Shown here: positions 42,938 to 50,957 of the stretch, one piece after another
Position numbering within the stretch: position 1 is the stretch's first letter
Layout of the letters: every line of letters starts with the position of its first letter
Origin: JAIOSM01 sp023143455
GTDB lineage: Bacteria; Desulfobacterota; Desulfobacteria; Desulfobacterales; Desulfobacteraceae
Length of the DNA stretch: 64,000 bases
Assembly: GCA_030632885.1 (NCBI GenBank)
Contig: DAOVTW010000002.1
Location: 48,900-112,899 of the forward strand
Direction of reading: 5' to 3'
Translations under genes and position numbers: made by a program
Notes under the pieces: model-generated
Seen by the model: only the letters and a program-made list of their open reading frames with translations
The model's database searches: none
Told to the model about the DNA's origin: nothing

Positions 42938-43875
42938 TTTTCTTGTATGTGTTGACTTTTTTCTTTAAAAGACCCTGCTCTTCTTGGTAAAATAATCAAC
43001 CTTCGATAATAGCCATCTCCTTTACTCTGGGTTCTTACCCTTGAGTCTTCTTTTAAAGTAAGATGTATGATTCGTCTGTCCTGACCGCTCATTTGGTTGA
43101 TAGTTGTAGGTCTTCCTGTTTTTTTTGCTTTATCAGCCATTTTGTGTGCAAGTTGAATTAAATTGATTTTTCGTGCTTCCATGTACCCCTCAATATCAAC
43201 TTTGACTCTTACCCTGGTCTCACTTTTTCGGTTAACTATTTTATCGGCAAGGAACTGCATTGCTTCAAGAGTTTGTCCTTTTCTTCCGATCAAAATACCT
43301 GAGTTGCCACCACTAACTTTGAGTAGAAGTTTATCTCTGTCTGTTTCAAAGCTTACTATGGCGTCATCTGTTATCAGGCCAATCATTTTTTGGATGGCCT
43401 GTGTCCCAAGATCAATTGATTCTTTAGTAACATCAACGATTTCCTGTTCTATCTGCTCTTTTAGTTCGTTTTCTTGATTGTTTGATTCTTTTGATTCCAG
43501 TTTTTCTTCAACCGGTTTTTTCTCAGCGGGTTGTTTTTTTACTGGTTTTTTCTCAATTGGTTCCTTGTTTACCAAAGGAGAAGCCTTTTTATCCTCTTGC
43601 TTTGGTTTGGTTTTTTTTGGTTTTACACCAAAGGCTTCATCAACTATGGATTGAACCCCATTATCATCATTTCTGTTTTTATGGGTTTTTGAATTATAGT
43701 CAGGTAGAGAAACACGAATTTTTGCATTTTTTCTTCCAACAATTCCAAATATTCCCGAGGCGCCCGTGGAAATAATATCATATCGAAGATCTGATTTGGA
43801 AAGGTTTAATTCAAAGCAAGCATTTTTTATCGCACTATCGATATCTTTTCCACCAAATTCCTGAGTTTGTTTCAT
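42934..43875 (-). CDS. Jag-like KH-R3H RNA-binding protein
   Basis: 313 aa. Jag_N domain (residues 1-50), a Lys/Glu/Pro-rich linker (~75-150, many KKPVKKQPAEKKP-like repeats), a KH domain (SGNSGILIGRKGQTLEAMQFLAD) and a C-terminal R3H domain (RRIIHLTLKEDSRVRTQSKG). It is encoded directly after yidC as in most bacteria and is thought to bind RNA in envelope and division control. The low-complexity linker is unusually long but seen in this family. Confidence 0.9.
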   Translation of the reverse strand: MKQTQEFGGKDIDSAIKNACFELNLSKSDLRYDIISTGASGIFGIVGRKNAKIRVSLPDYNSKTHKNRNDDNGVQSIVDEAFGVKPKKTKPKQEDKKASPLVNKEPIEKKPVKKQPAEKKPVEEKLESKESNNQENELKEQIEQEIVDVTKESIDLGTQAIQKMIGLITDDAIVSFETDRDKLLLKVSGGNSGILIGRKGQTLEAMQFLADKIVNRKSETRVRVKVDIEGYMEARKINLIQLAHKMADKAKKTGRPTTINQMSGQDRRIIHLTLKEDSRVRTQSKGDGYYRRLIILPRRAGSFKEKSQHIQEK

Positions 43876-43890
43876 TATAGATACCTCCCT

Positions 43891-45579
43891 TTAAGAGAAT
43901 TTCTTTTGAATGTAATATTGTTGCCCCATTGAAATGATATTATTGGCAAAAAAGTATAACACTAGACCTGCCGGGAAATTGATAAAAATAACAGTCATGA
44001 ATATAGGCATAAGCATCATCATTCTCGCCTGGGTAGGATCACCTGATGTGGGCGTCATTTTTTGTTGTAAAAAGAATGTTGCCCCCATAATAATTGTCAG
44101 CAATGGAATCCCATAAGGTTCCTGCATAAAAGGGATAGAAAAATTAAAGTGAAAAAGTCTGTCCGGGGCTGACAAGTCCTGGATCCATCCCATAAATGGA
44201 GCGTGTCTTAATTCAATTGCCTGGTATAGCATTCTATAAAGAGCAAAGAAAATTGGCATTTGAGCTATCATAGGAAGGCACCCGCTTACCGGATTCACCT
44301 TGTATGTCTTGTAAAGTGCCATAACTTCTTTATTCATTTTTTGTTTATCATCTTTATATTTTTCTCTTATTTTCACCATAAGAGGCTGTACTTTTTTCAT
44401 TTCGTTCATTGATTTATAACTTTTAGTGCCAAGAGGCCACAGAACTATTTTTATTAATATTGTGAGAACAATAATGGCAACACCGTAGTTGGGGAGAACT
44501 TGATGAATTAAATTCATTCCTATTAATAATGGCTTTGCAAGAATGGTGAACCAGCCAAAATTAACAGCTTTTGTAAGTGATTCTTTGGATTTTTTTAGTA
44601 TTGCAAGGCTTTTGGGACCCATAAAACAACTGAGGGGTACTGTTAACATTTTACCCGGATCTATTCGTTCCATAGGGAGATAAAGTGTTGATGTAAGAAT
44701 ATCGTTTGAATTTGAAACCTTAAATTCTCCATTAACAGGTTTTTCAGGGATTACACAGGACATAAAATATCTTGTTGTATAACCTGCCCAGGTAATATTG
44801 CCACTATAGGTGTCTTTGTCTTCAATCTTCTTTTTTTTGATTTCCTGGAGCTCGTTATCAACAATACCTATGGGGCCTGCAAAAGTAAAGCTTGCCTCTT
44901 TTTCAGCAGCTTTGTCTAAAAAGCCTGCAACAGAGATGCCAAGAGAATCATTTAATGGCATTGGAGCACCATTTTTTATAATTATGTCACAACCGATCAG
45001 ATATGTATCAGCGTGAAATGTGAATATTTTTTCAAAGACAACTCCTTCAGGGGAAGTCCATGTAAAAGATATCTTTTTTTGCCCCTCCCGGAGGATAGTT
45101 TTATTTTGGCGGGCATCAGCTTTAAAAATAGCTGAATCAAAGTTTGAGATTGATTTTCCTTTAAGGCTCAACCTGAATAATCCCCGGATTATTTCTTTGG
45201 GGACTAATTCTTTGAGTTGAGAGTCTTTTTTATTTGTTTCATTATAGTTGTTTAAAGTAAAACTTGTGACAGCAGCCCCATATTCAGAAAGAGAGATATT
45301 GTACAATGGTGTTGCAACAGATATGGTTCTGAAATCTTTCATTCTAATACCTTGATTCTCTTGAGTACTTTCTGTCAAGTTTGTATCTTTTACAGGCTGG
45401 TAATCAGATACCTTAGATTTTGAGTCTGTCCCGCTTGGATTGGTGACTGGTTGTTGTTCAGTGGTTTTTACATTCTGTGCGGTTTTTTTTGCCTGGGGTT
45501 GAATATATAAGAAATTCCATCCAACAAGCACAACAACTGAAAGAACAATTGCTAGAAGCAACCTTTTTTCATCATTCAT
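43891..45579 (-). CDS. yidC: Membrane protein insertase YidC
   Basis: 562 aa, with N-terminal membrane anchor, a large periplasmic P1 domain (~90-340) and five C-terminal transmembrane helices. The hallmark KVQPLMVKIREKYKDDKQKMNKEVMAL loop and the GCLPMIAQMPIFFALYRML segment are conserved. It inserts and folds inner-membrane proteins, alone or with Sec. Gram-negative form, by the P1 domain. Confidence 0.95.
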   Translation of the reverse strand: MNDEKRLLLAIVLSVVVLVGWNFLYIQPQAKKTAQNVKTTEQQPVTNPSGTDSKSKVSDYQPVKDTNLTESTQENQGIRMKDFRTISVATPLYNISLSEYGAAVTSFTLNNYNETNKKDSQLKELVPKEIIRGLFRLSLKGKSISNFDSAIFKADARQNKTILREGQKKISFTWTSPEGVVFEKIFTFHADTYLIGCDIIIKNGAPMPLNDSLGISVAGFLDKAAEKEASFTFAGPIGIVDNELQEIKKKKIEDKDTYSGNITWAGYTTRYFMSCVIPEKPVNGEFKVSNSNDILTSTLYLPMERIDPGKMLTVPLSCFMGPKSLAILKKSKESLTKAVNFGWFTILAKPLLIGMNLIHQVLPNYGVAIIVLTILIKIVLWPLGTKSYKSMNEMKKVQPLMVKIREKYKDDKQKMNKEVMALYKTYKVNPVSGCLPMIAQMPIFFALYRMLYQAIELRHAPFMGWIQDLSAPDRLFHFNFSIPFMQEPYGIPLLTIIMGATFFLQQKMTPTSGDPTQARMMMLMPIFMTVIFINFPAGLVLYFFANNIISMGQQYYIQKKFS

Positions 45580-45707
45580 TTTTTCTCCTAAGAATATATC
45601 TGCAATAATAATCCAAAATAAATATGTTAGAAACTAAATTAAGTCATGAATCAAACATTATTTAGTCTCACCAGGAGAAAGAGGGGGGGGGCTTTTTAGA
45701 ATATAAT
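45580..45707 (-). other. Spacer with a run of nine G between yidD and yidC
   Basis: The 128-bp gap in the rnpA-yidD-yidC run holds an isolated G9 tract (45683-45691), strikingly GC-rich in this AT-rich context. A homopolymer of this kind may slip in replication or sequencing. No gene is affected if the assembly is right. Confidence 0.4.
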
Positions 45708-45920
45708 TTATGGAATAGGATCGAATCCTCCGGAGTGGAAAGGATGGCATTTTAAAATTCTTTTTACTGCAAGGAAAAAACCTTTAATGCTGCCATGTTT
45801 TTCAATGGCTAAAATTGCATATACTGAACATGTCGGATAAAAACGACATGATGGTGCAAAAAATGGTGATATGCAATATTGATATGTTTTAACAAAAATT
45901 ATTAAAATTTGTTTAGTCAT
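45708..45920 (-). CDS. yidD: Membrane-protein insertion efficiency factor YidD
   Basis: 70 aa: KTYQYCISPFFAPSCRFYPTCSVYA, the YidD cysteine cluster, and KRILKCHPFHSGGFDPIP at the C-terminus. It associates with the inner membrane and assists YidC. Its start overlaps the rnpA stop, so translation is coupled. Confidence 0.92.
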   Translation of the reverse strand: MTKQILIIFVKTYQYCISPFFAPSCRFYPTCSVYAILAIEKHGSIKGFFLAVKRILKCHPFHSGGFDPIP

Positions 45921-46267
45921 TATATTTCTGTAATTTTATTGAAAAGCTTTTCAAGCTCTTTGTTAATTTCCTTGTTAGATAATGAAATAATGCCTTTTCT
46001 TGCAATGATATTGATGTCCTTTGTCTCCGTGTGATTCTCTTGTCTATGCCTAAAATATTCTCTAATTAACCGCTTGATCCTGTTACGCTCGGGAGCATTC
46101 CCTACTTTCTTTGATGCAGTAATTCCGATTCGATTGTTGTCTGCTGCACCTTTTGTTATAACTGCTATGAAATAGTGAGTTAATACCTTTTTCCCCTGTT
46201 TTGATAGCCTAATAAAATCTTTTCTTTTAAGTATTCTTTTATTTTTTGGAAATGAGAATAGTGTCAA
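45920..46267 (-). CDS. rnpA: Ribonuclease P protein component
   Basis: 115 aa beginning with a TTG codon. FPKNKRILKRKDF and the central basic motif (GITASKKVGNAPERNRIKRLIREYFR) are the RnpA signature; the RNR motif contacts M1 RNA. It is in the classical rpmH-rnpA order, 14 bp from rpmH. Confidence 0.9.
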   Translation of the reverse strand: MTLFSFPKNKRILKRKDFIRLSKQGKKVLTHYFIAVITKGAADNNRIGITASKKVGNAPERNRIKRLIREYFRHRQENHTETKDINIIARKGIISLSNKEINKELEKLFNKITEI

Positions 46268-46281
46268 TACTTAAATCCTGT

Positions 46282-46416
46282 TTATAAAGCGAGTCTTTTT
46301 CTTCCCTTTGCTCTTCTCCTGTTGATAATGTCTTGCCCACCTTTTGTTGACATCCTTTTTAGAAATCCGTGTTTTCTAGTCCGTTTACGGTTGCTTGGCT
46401 GAAAAGTTCTTTTCAT
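46282..46416 (-). CDS. rpmH: 50S ribosomal protein L34
   Basis: 44 aa, complete, with the universal L34 sequence MKRTFQPSNRKRTRKHGF and KGRKRLAL at the end. It is easily missed because of its size. It is the first gene of the run rpmH-rnpA-yidD-yidC-jag-mnmE. dnaA, often on the other side, is replaced here by an EamA transporter gene, so the origin is not adjacent. Confidence 0.94.
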   Translation of the reverse strand: MKRTFQPSNRKRTRKHGFLKRMSTKGGQDIINRRRAKGRKRLAL

Positions 46417-46588
46417 AAATCAAATCCTCAAATTAAATATTTAATGCTTTGCCTGACTATCCAATCATACTCTTTATAGTAAAAAAGAATAATAGCTCCT
46501 TTTGTATAAAATGTCAAGGATTGAATGTGTTTTTAAACAGGAGATTGTTGTGGAATTAACACAGCTTATGATCGGTTTTGTATCACAA

Positions 46589-47482
46589 TTATCCTAAGAT
46601 TACAAAAAAGACACCTGTAATTCCTAAAATAAGTCCTGCAACTCTGTACCTGTTTAAAGGTTCATGTAAAAACATGGCAGCAAAAATAAAAATAAAAAGG
46701 CTGCTTGTTTGATTTAAGGCAGCAGCGATTGAAGCTTGAGTATATTTCATCCCGGCCATCCAGATTATGGTGGCAATGTATGCACCAGTAAACGAGCCAG
46801 CAATTGTATAGCCCCAGTTTTTTTTTGTAAATAAAGATTGGTAGATTATTTTTCTTTTCGGGTGAAAGCCTAATATAAATAGCATGACTGCTATTCCACC
46901 TATAAACCTGATCTGGACAACAAAGAGAACACTGGTCGTTGCCAAAATATGCTTTACCATAACGATGCTGATAGCCATGGTTATCATTGCAATGGCACCA
47001 TATAAAATACCAACAAAAAAGTCATGCTTTGTTATATAAGCTCTTCCTTTTTTGCCTGCAATAGTAAGAATTGCAGAAAGAATGAGTAAGGCTCCTATAA
47101 TTTGCCAGAAGGTCATTTTTTCATTTAAAAAAATAACAGAAAGGATAATGATAAAAGGGCTGTACATGCAGTCAACAATAGCTGATAATCCTGCTCCAAG
47201 CCTGTTCAGACTCGCAAAAAAGAATGTATCTGAAACTCCGATTCCGAGTGCTCCACTTGCAATGAGAATCACATAAAATTGAACTGATGTGTCAGGAGGC
47301 AGATCAATTCCAACAGCTATGATGGTAAAAAAATACAGGATAAATGCAAGCATATTTTTAAAAATATTAAGCATTATCGGGTGAACTGTTTCACCGCTTT
47401 TTTTAAAAAATATAACAGCAACTGCCCATACAAAAGCAGTTAAAATAGAATAAAATTCACCGGCAAATGGAATTAAACCCAT
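46589..47482 (-). CDS. EamA/DMT-family transporter
   Basis: 297 aa with ten transmembrane helices in two EamA repeats; motifs GIGVSDTFFFASLNRLGAGLSAIVDCMYSPFIIIL and LNQTSSLFIFIFAAMFLHEPLN mark the repeats. DMT proteins export amino acids or metabolites by drug/metabolite exchange; no substrate can be assigned. Stand-alone gene. Confidence 0.82.
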   Translation of the reverse strand: MGLIPFAGEFYSILTAFVWAVAVIFFKKSGETVHPIMLNIFKNMLAFILYFFTIIAVGIDLPPDTSVQFYVILIASGALGIGVSDTFFFASLNRLGAGLSAIVDCMYSPFIIILSVIFLNEKMTFWQIIGALLILSAILTIAGKKGRAYITKHDFFVGILYGAIAMITMAISIVMVKHILATTSVLFVVQIRFIGGIAVMLFILGFHPKRKIIYQSLFTKKNWGYTIAGSFTGAYIATIIWMAGMKYTQASIAAALNQTSSLFIFIFAAMFLHEPLNRYRVAGLILGITGVFFVILG

Positions 47483-47602
47483 TGATATATAACCTTTTCA
47501 CGAGTTCTTTGCATTAATGCACAGAAAAGCTACTTGAATTTTGAACTAATTGCAACTGAATAGTAAAAATTTGGTAATAGATATCCTGCAGGGGCTCTCT
47601 TT

Positions 47603-47692
47603 CAATACCATTATAGAAACATATCATATTCAAATATATATACTATTGATTCACAGCCCTATTTACAACTCTAACGTTTTTTGATACAAAAC
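47603..47692. repeat. 90-bp dispersed repeat, copy 1
   Basis: CATTATAGAAACATATCATA and TTTACAACTCTAACGTTTTT align with the copy at 49658-49746 over ~85 bp at high identity. Each copy lies 40-75 bp upstream of a rightward gene (SEC-C protein; hypothetical at 49821). It may be a promoter/regulatory element or small RNA. Confidence 0.62.
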
Positions 47693-47731
47693 TATTGCAA
47701 AGAGCTTATATAATACCTTAATGGAGAAAAG

Positions 47732-48019
47732 ATGGAAAAAATATTTAATGGTAAAAAGACAGCAAAATTGGGAACAAAAAAGAATCCCGCCCTTGTAAAT
47801 GTACAAACAGAAGAAAGAGTGAAAGAATTAGAATTAATATTTAAAGAAAGCGGTTGGAAACATACAATTGAATTGAAACCAGATAAACCTGAGGATATCA
47901 CCGCCTTAGAAATATTGTTGAATCCGGTAAAAACAAAAATTATCGAAAAAAAAGTGGGACGCAATGATCTCTGTCCATGTGGAAGCGATAAAAAGTATAA
48001 AAAATGCTGCAGTAAATAA
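47732..48019 (+). CDS. SEC-C motif protein (PBPRA1643-type)
   Basis: 95 aa. The last ~25 residues carry GRNDLCPCGSDKKYKKCC, the SEC-C zinc-binding motif also found at the SecA C-terminus. The upstream part is a small alpha/beta domain typical of the PBPRA1643 family. It probably binds zinc and a protein or nucleic-acid partner; function unknown. A clear terminator follows. Confidence 0.85.
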   Translation: MEKIFNGKKTAKLGTKKNPALVNVQTEERVKELELIFKESGWKHTIELKPDKPEDITALEILLNPVKTKIIEKKVGRNDLCPCGSDKKYKKCCSK

Positions 48020-48047
48020 GGTTTTTTACATCAATTCATTTTATATC

Positions 48048-48080
48048 GCCCCTAGTGTCTGATCAGGGGTTTTTTATTTT
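48048..48080 (+). terminator. Rho-independent terminator of the SEC-C gene
   Basis: GCCCCT (48048) pairs with AGGGGT (48065) around AGTGTCTGATC; a T-rich stretch (TTTTTTATTTTTTT) follows. It separates the SEC-C gene from flagellin transcription. Confidence 0.78.
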
Positions 48081-48147
48081 TTTGTTTGATTTATTCTTAT
48101 AATCCCTTATAATTATAGAATAATCTGGGAAATAAAAGGAGGTTAAA

Positions 48148-48984
48148 ATGAGTTTACGAATCAACACAAACCCGATCAGTGCCTTTTCCAGCTATCAATT
48201 GCAAAAAGGTCAAAGGGATTTATCAGGATCAATAGAGCGTCTTTCCACAGGGAAAAGAATCAATAAAGCAGCAGATGATGCATCAGGCATGATAATTGCC
48301 GATAAACTTGCCAGTTTGGCGAGAGGATTTGGTCAGGCAATTCGCAATGCCAATGATGCCATTTCCATCGTCCAGGTGGCAGATGGTGCCATGGAGCAGG
48401 CCACAGAGTTACTTCAAAATATCAGGGTTAAGGCAATTCAGGCAGGGAATGCATCACAATCAACTGAAAGCCGTCAAGCGATTCAGGCGGATATTAGCAA
48501 ATCCCTTGAAGCTTTGGGAAATATTGCAAATGATACCTCTTTTAACGGTCAGAAATTATTATCTGGTACATTTACAGATAAACAGTTTCAGATTGGTGCA
48601 TCTTCAGGGGAAACCATTGCAATATCTTTAGGTTCCATTGATCCTTCAAAAATCTCCAATGAAGCTCTTGGTACTTTGGCAGATATTGATGTAACAACCG
48701 ATGAAGGCGTCTCGGCAGCAATCGGGATGACAGATGCGGCTATAGATTACATTAACAAGCAACGGTCCCAGGCTGGATCAACCCAGAATCAATTGGAATC
48801 AACAATTAACAATCTGTCTACTACCAGTATAAACACACTTTCCGCTGAGTCCGAGATAAGAGATTTGGATTTTGCAGAAGAGTCTTCTAATTTAAACAGA
48901 ATTAAACTGCTCGCAAAAGCAAGGGCATTTGCCCATGTTCAGGCTGGTGAAGCATCAAAAAGAGTCCTGAATGTTTTAGGATGA
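48148..48984 (+). CDS. fliC: Flagellin
   Basis: 278 aa, a short flagellin lacking large variable D2/D3 domains. The N-terminal D0/D1 (SIERLSTGKRINKAADDASG) and C-terminal D1/D0 (AESEIRDLDFAEESSNLNRI, ending VLNVLG) are conserved. It is exported by the flagellar type III system and forms the filament. AGGAGG precedes the ATG. No other flagellar genes are in the window. Confidence 0.94.
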   Translation: MSLRINTNPISAFSSYQLQKGQRDLSGSIERLSTGKRINKAADDASGMIIADKLASLARGFGQAIRNANDAISIVQVADGAMEQATELLQNIRVKAIQAGNASQSTESRQAIQADISKSLEALGNIANDTSFNGQKLLSGTFTDKQFQIGASSGETIAISLGSIDPSKISNEALGTLADIDVTTDEGVSAAIGMTDAAIDYINKQRSQAGSTQNQLESTINNLSTTSINTLSAESEIRDLDFAEESSNLNRIKLLAKARAFAHVQAGEASKRVLNVLG

Positions 48985-49027
48985 AATAGTATACTTCTAT
49001 AACTGATTAATACCACCGCATACCGCC

Positions 49028-49199
49028 CCTGCTGGATATCTTTTCTGAACAAGGAGCAAAGTAGGAATTTTATTTTTCCAGGCTAAACCGCAGCAACTCG
49101 GGAAAATACACCCTCAAACAGCCTGCGGTCCTAAACGCCTGAAAAAACAAAATTCATATCTACTTTGTCCTTAACTTTCAGAAAAGGCATCCAGCAGGA
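49028..49199. repeat. Large imperfect palindrome with CTCAAACAG core
   Basis: Arms CCTGCTGGAT-ATCTTTTCTGA and TCAGAAAAG-GCATCCAGCAGG lie about 170 bp apart, with nested arms (GCAAAGTAG with CTACTTTG; TTTTTCCAGG with GCCTGAAAAA). The tip ACTCGGG...CCCTCAAACAG is the same motif, in inverse orientation, as in the palindrome at 37309. It could also act as a strong terminator for flagellin. Confidence 0.65.
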
Positions 49200-49239
49200 G
49201 CTCCCTACCAATGTCACAATTGAATTATATCAAAAGCAA

Positions 49240-49329
49240 CTTTAAAAAATATTGAACTGAACCGCTACGCGGTGGTTTTTCTTCGAGTCCAAAATTAGGA
49301 TCATATTTTCATCTTGGTTTAATACTCAT
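49240..49329 (-). pseudogene. N-terminal fragment, possible decayed glycyl-radical enzyme gene
   Basis: The ATG at 49329 has GGGAGG upstream; after MSIKPR the frame is stopped by TGA, then continues KYDPNFGLEEKPPRSGSVQ-like. It is too short and damaged to identify alone; its nature is inferred from the fragments next to it. Confidence 0.35.
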
Positions 49330-49489
49330 GTTTTTGTCCTCCCATTTTCCATTATATTGGCTTAACTATGTTTCCACAATATCGGGGGAGGATCATTATA
49401 TAATATACTTGGCGTAACAAAAGTATCATTGACCTTTGATTGGTCAAGAATGATAACTCCAGTGAAGGTCTGGTTGTGTTGCGGCGTTT

Positions 49490-49657
49490 TTATTGTTTTA
49501 AATTTTCAAAATCCGTAGTGATTTGTATCTCTTTTTTAAGATCTGAAAATCCTTTAGTATAGATCATGTCACCGCATGCAGTATGCCCTGGACTCCTTTG
49601 TCCCTGAAATTCTGTAAATATTCCTGTTCCAAAAGAGGCAATCCATTCTTTATCCAT
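49490..49657 (-). pseudogene. Fragment of a glycyl-radical enzyme (PFL family)
   Basis: A 55-codon open stretch containing TEFQGQRSPGHTACGDMIYT and KGFSDLKKEIQ. R-x-PGHT followed by a G-L/F-x-x-L-K segment is typical of the N-terminal part of PFL-like glycyl-radical enzymes. No larger gene surrounds it, so it is a remnant. Identification is by motif recall only. Confidence 0.45.
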
Positions 49658-49746
49658 TCAAATGCCATTATAAAAACATATCATACTCAACTATATATTA
49701 GAGTTGATTCATAGTTCTATTTACAACTCTAATATTCTTTGATACA
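49658..49746. repeat. 90-bp dispersed repeat, copy 2
   Basis: Matches 47603-47692. This copy can fold via TAGAGTTG (49699) and CAACTCTA into a hairpin; in copy 1 the left arm has diverged. It lies about 75 bp before a rightward hypothetical gene. Confidence 0.62.
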
Positions 49747-49820
49747 TATGAGAAGGTGTCTAACAATGATCCTGCACAGTTGATCAAACACACTGCGCAG
49801 GGCTATATCTTAGAGGATAT

Positions 49821-50345
49821 ATGGAAACAGAGAGCTTAACAGAAATATTAGTATTTTGGGGCACAATTACTGGAATAGTCATAGTGATTGTAGGGATAGC
49901 CAATTTTGTAAGGCGTATGCATAATAAAAATGATCAGCCTAAATTGGTTTGCAAATCTGATTTTTCCTTTAAGCGCATTGCTGGTGAGATTCAACCACAG
50001 CATAAATTAATACTTAGGTCTGACAGTAATCGACCAATAACTGTAATTTTCGTAAGATATTACATTAAGCCAAGGGGGTTTTGGCGTAGCTTATTCAAGG
50101 AAAAAACGTGGGAAGACAAGCGCTGGATCTACGATGACAAACCAAGAAAAGCTTTGTATATTACAGAAGAGCACCAAGCAGAGATTAGCGTTAACTTACC
50201 TATTTGGGTGACTATGACAGATGTATTGAAGGTGGAAGTTTTTGATCAATCTGGCAAAGCTTGGGCAGTCAAATGGCCTTCTTCTATGGAATTAGCTGTT
50301 TTACTTAATCATAAAAATTATATGAAACTAAAGAGAAAGAAATAA
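49821..50345 (+). CDS. Hypothetical single-pass membrane protein
   Basis: 174 aa with an N-terminal membrane helix (ILVFWGTITGIVIVIVGIANFV) and a cytoplasmic-looking remainder with mixed beta-strand-like segments and aromatic residues (YYIKPRGFWRSLFKEKTWEDKR). No family recognised. It sits inside the glycyl-radical-enzyme graveyard, flanked by decayed fragments on both sides, which suggests insertion or survival after rearrangement. Confidence 0.55.
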   Translation: METESLTEILVFWGTITGIVIVIVGIANFVRRMHNKNDQPKLVCKSDFSFKRIAGEIQPQHKLILRSDSNRPITVIFVRYYIKPRGFWRSLFKEKTWEDKRWIYDDKPRKALYITEEHQAEISVNLPIWVTMTDVLKVEVFDQSGKAWAVKWPSSMELAVLLNHKNYMKLKRKK

Positions 50346-50393
50346 TATATGGGGCTAAATAATTATTAGTTGGGTCTTTTATTTTTTAATCTT

Positions 50394-50525
50394 TCAAAAC
50401 CCACAGTGATTTGTTCGCTGAATTATTTCGTCCTGCAAAGCCCGGGTTAAATCAACAAAATAGTCACTATACCCTGCGACTCTAACAATAAGGTCTCTGT
50501 AGTTGTTTGGATTTTCCCTCCCTGT
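50394..50525 (-). pseudogene. C-terminal remnant of a glycyl-radical enzyme
   Basis: The frame reads NPNNYRDLIVRVAGYSDYF then VDLTRALQDEIIQRTNHCGF-stop. The VRVAGYSAYF/VDL and LQDEIIxRT pattern is the C-terminal glycyl-radical loop of PFL-like enzymes (radical glycine in RVAGY). The 5' part of the gene is gone. A stop lies just upstream in frame. Confidence 0.72.
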
Positions 50526-50572
50526 TTTGCATTATAACGTCTTAACTCCGATTCCACAATATCGGGGGAGGA

Positions 50573-50713
50573 TCAGTTTGTAAAAGACTGGCTTTCAGGA
50601 TTGTGACACCATTGGCATTTTAACGGGCATCCTTGGAAAAATACTGTGGTTCTTATTCCTGGTCCATCATGCAGGCAATATTTTTGAATTTTAAATATCT
50701 GCCCTTTTTGCAT
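50573..50713 (-). pseudogene. N-terminal remnant of a glycyl-radical-enzyme activase (radical SAM)
   Basis: ATG at 50713 starts MQKGQIFKIQKYCLHDGPGI, followed by RTTVFFQGCPLKCQWCHNPE and a stop after 46 codons. The CxxxCxxC-type cluster (CPLKCQWC) and HDGPGIRTTVF motif identify a PFL-activating enzyme. Over 80% of the protein is missing, so it cannot function. Confidence 0.78.
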
Positions 50714-50957
50714 CAATTTGTATTTTTTTTAAAAAATCATTGACTCTATAATTTTTGAAAGTATAATGAATGGAGATTCATTTTGTATTAATAGGATTAT
50801 ATGGAAACGAAAAGCATTATGATTAAGGTACAACAAATTGTTTTTATAGCAGAAAGAATCAAAGTTTGTATTTTTTTTAAACATGGGTTGATTTAGATTT
50901 ATAAATGAGGAAAGATTCATTTTTAATATATTACCAACAAAGGTCGGGGAGGAAAAA
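50714..50957. other. Promoter region of the acyl-CoA dehydrogenase gene
   Basis: AT-rich 240-bp stretch with no gene; the weak upstream frame at 50729-50920 is an artefact of low GC. The ribosome site GGGGAGG (50947-50953) precedes the ATG at 50958 closely. No clear promoter motif. Confidence 0.45.

Larger units (their letters stand above)
48985..49820. other. Gene-poor region of hairpin, decayed gene pieces and repeat
   Basis: It contains, in order, the palindrome 49028-49199, a truncated N-terminal piece and an inner fragment of a glycyl-radical enzyme (minus strand), and the second 90-bp repeat. An inverted repeat TATCATTGACC...GGTCAAGAATGATA (49425-49456) looks like an operator left from the lost gene. 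Confidence 0.5.

Noticed and set aside
46417..46588. Replication origin next to rpmH
   Set aside because: No TTATNCACA-type DnaA boxes and no dnaA; the neighbour is a transporter.
49309..49329. TGA after MSIKPR as another selenocysteine codon
   Set aside because: Frame after it is short and decayed, with no homology and no good hairpin; it is part of a pseudogene region.
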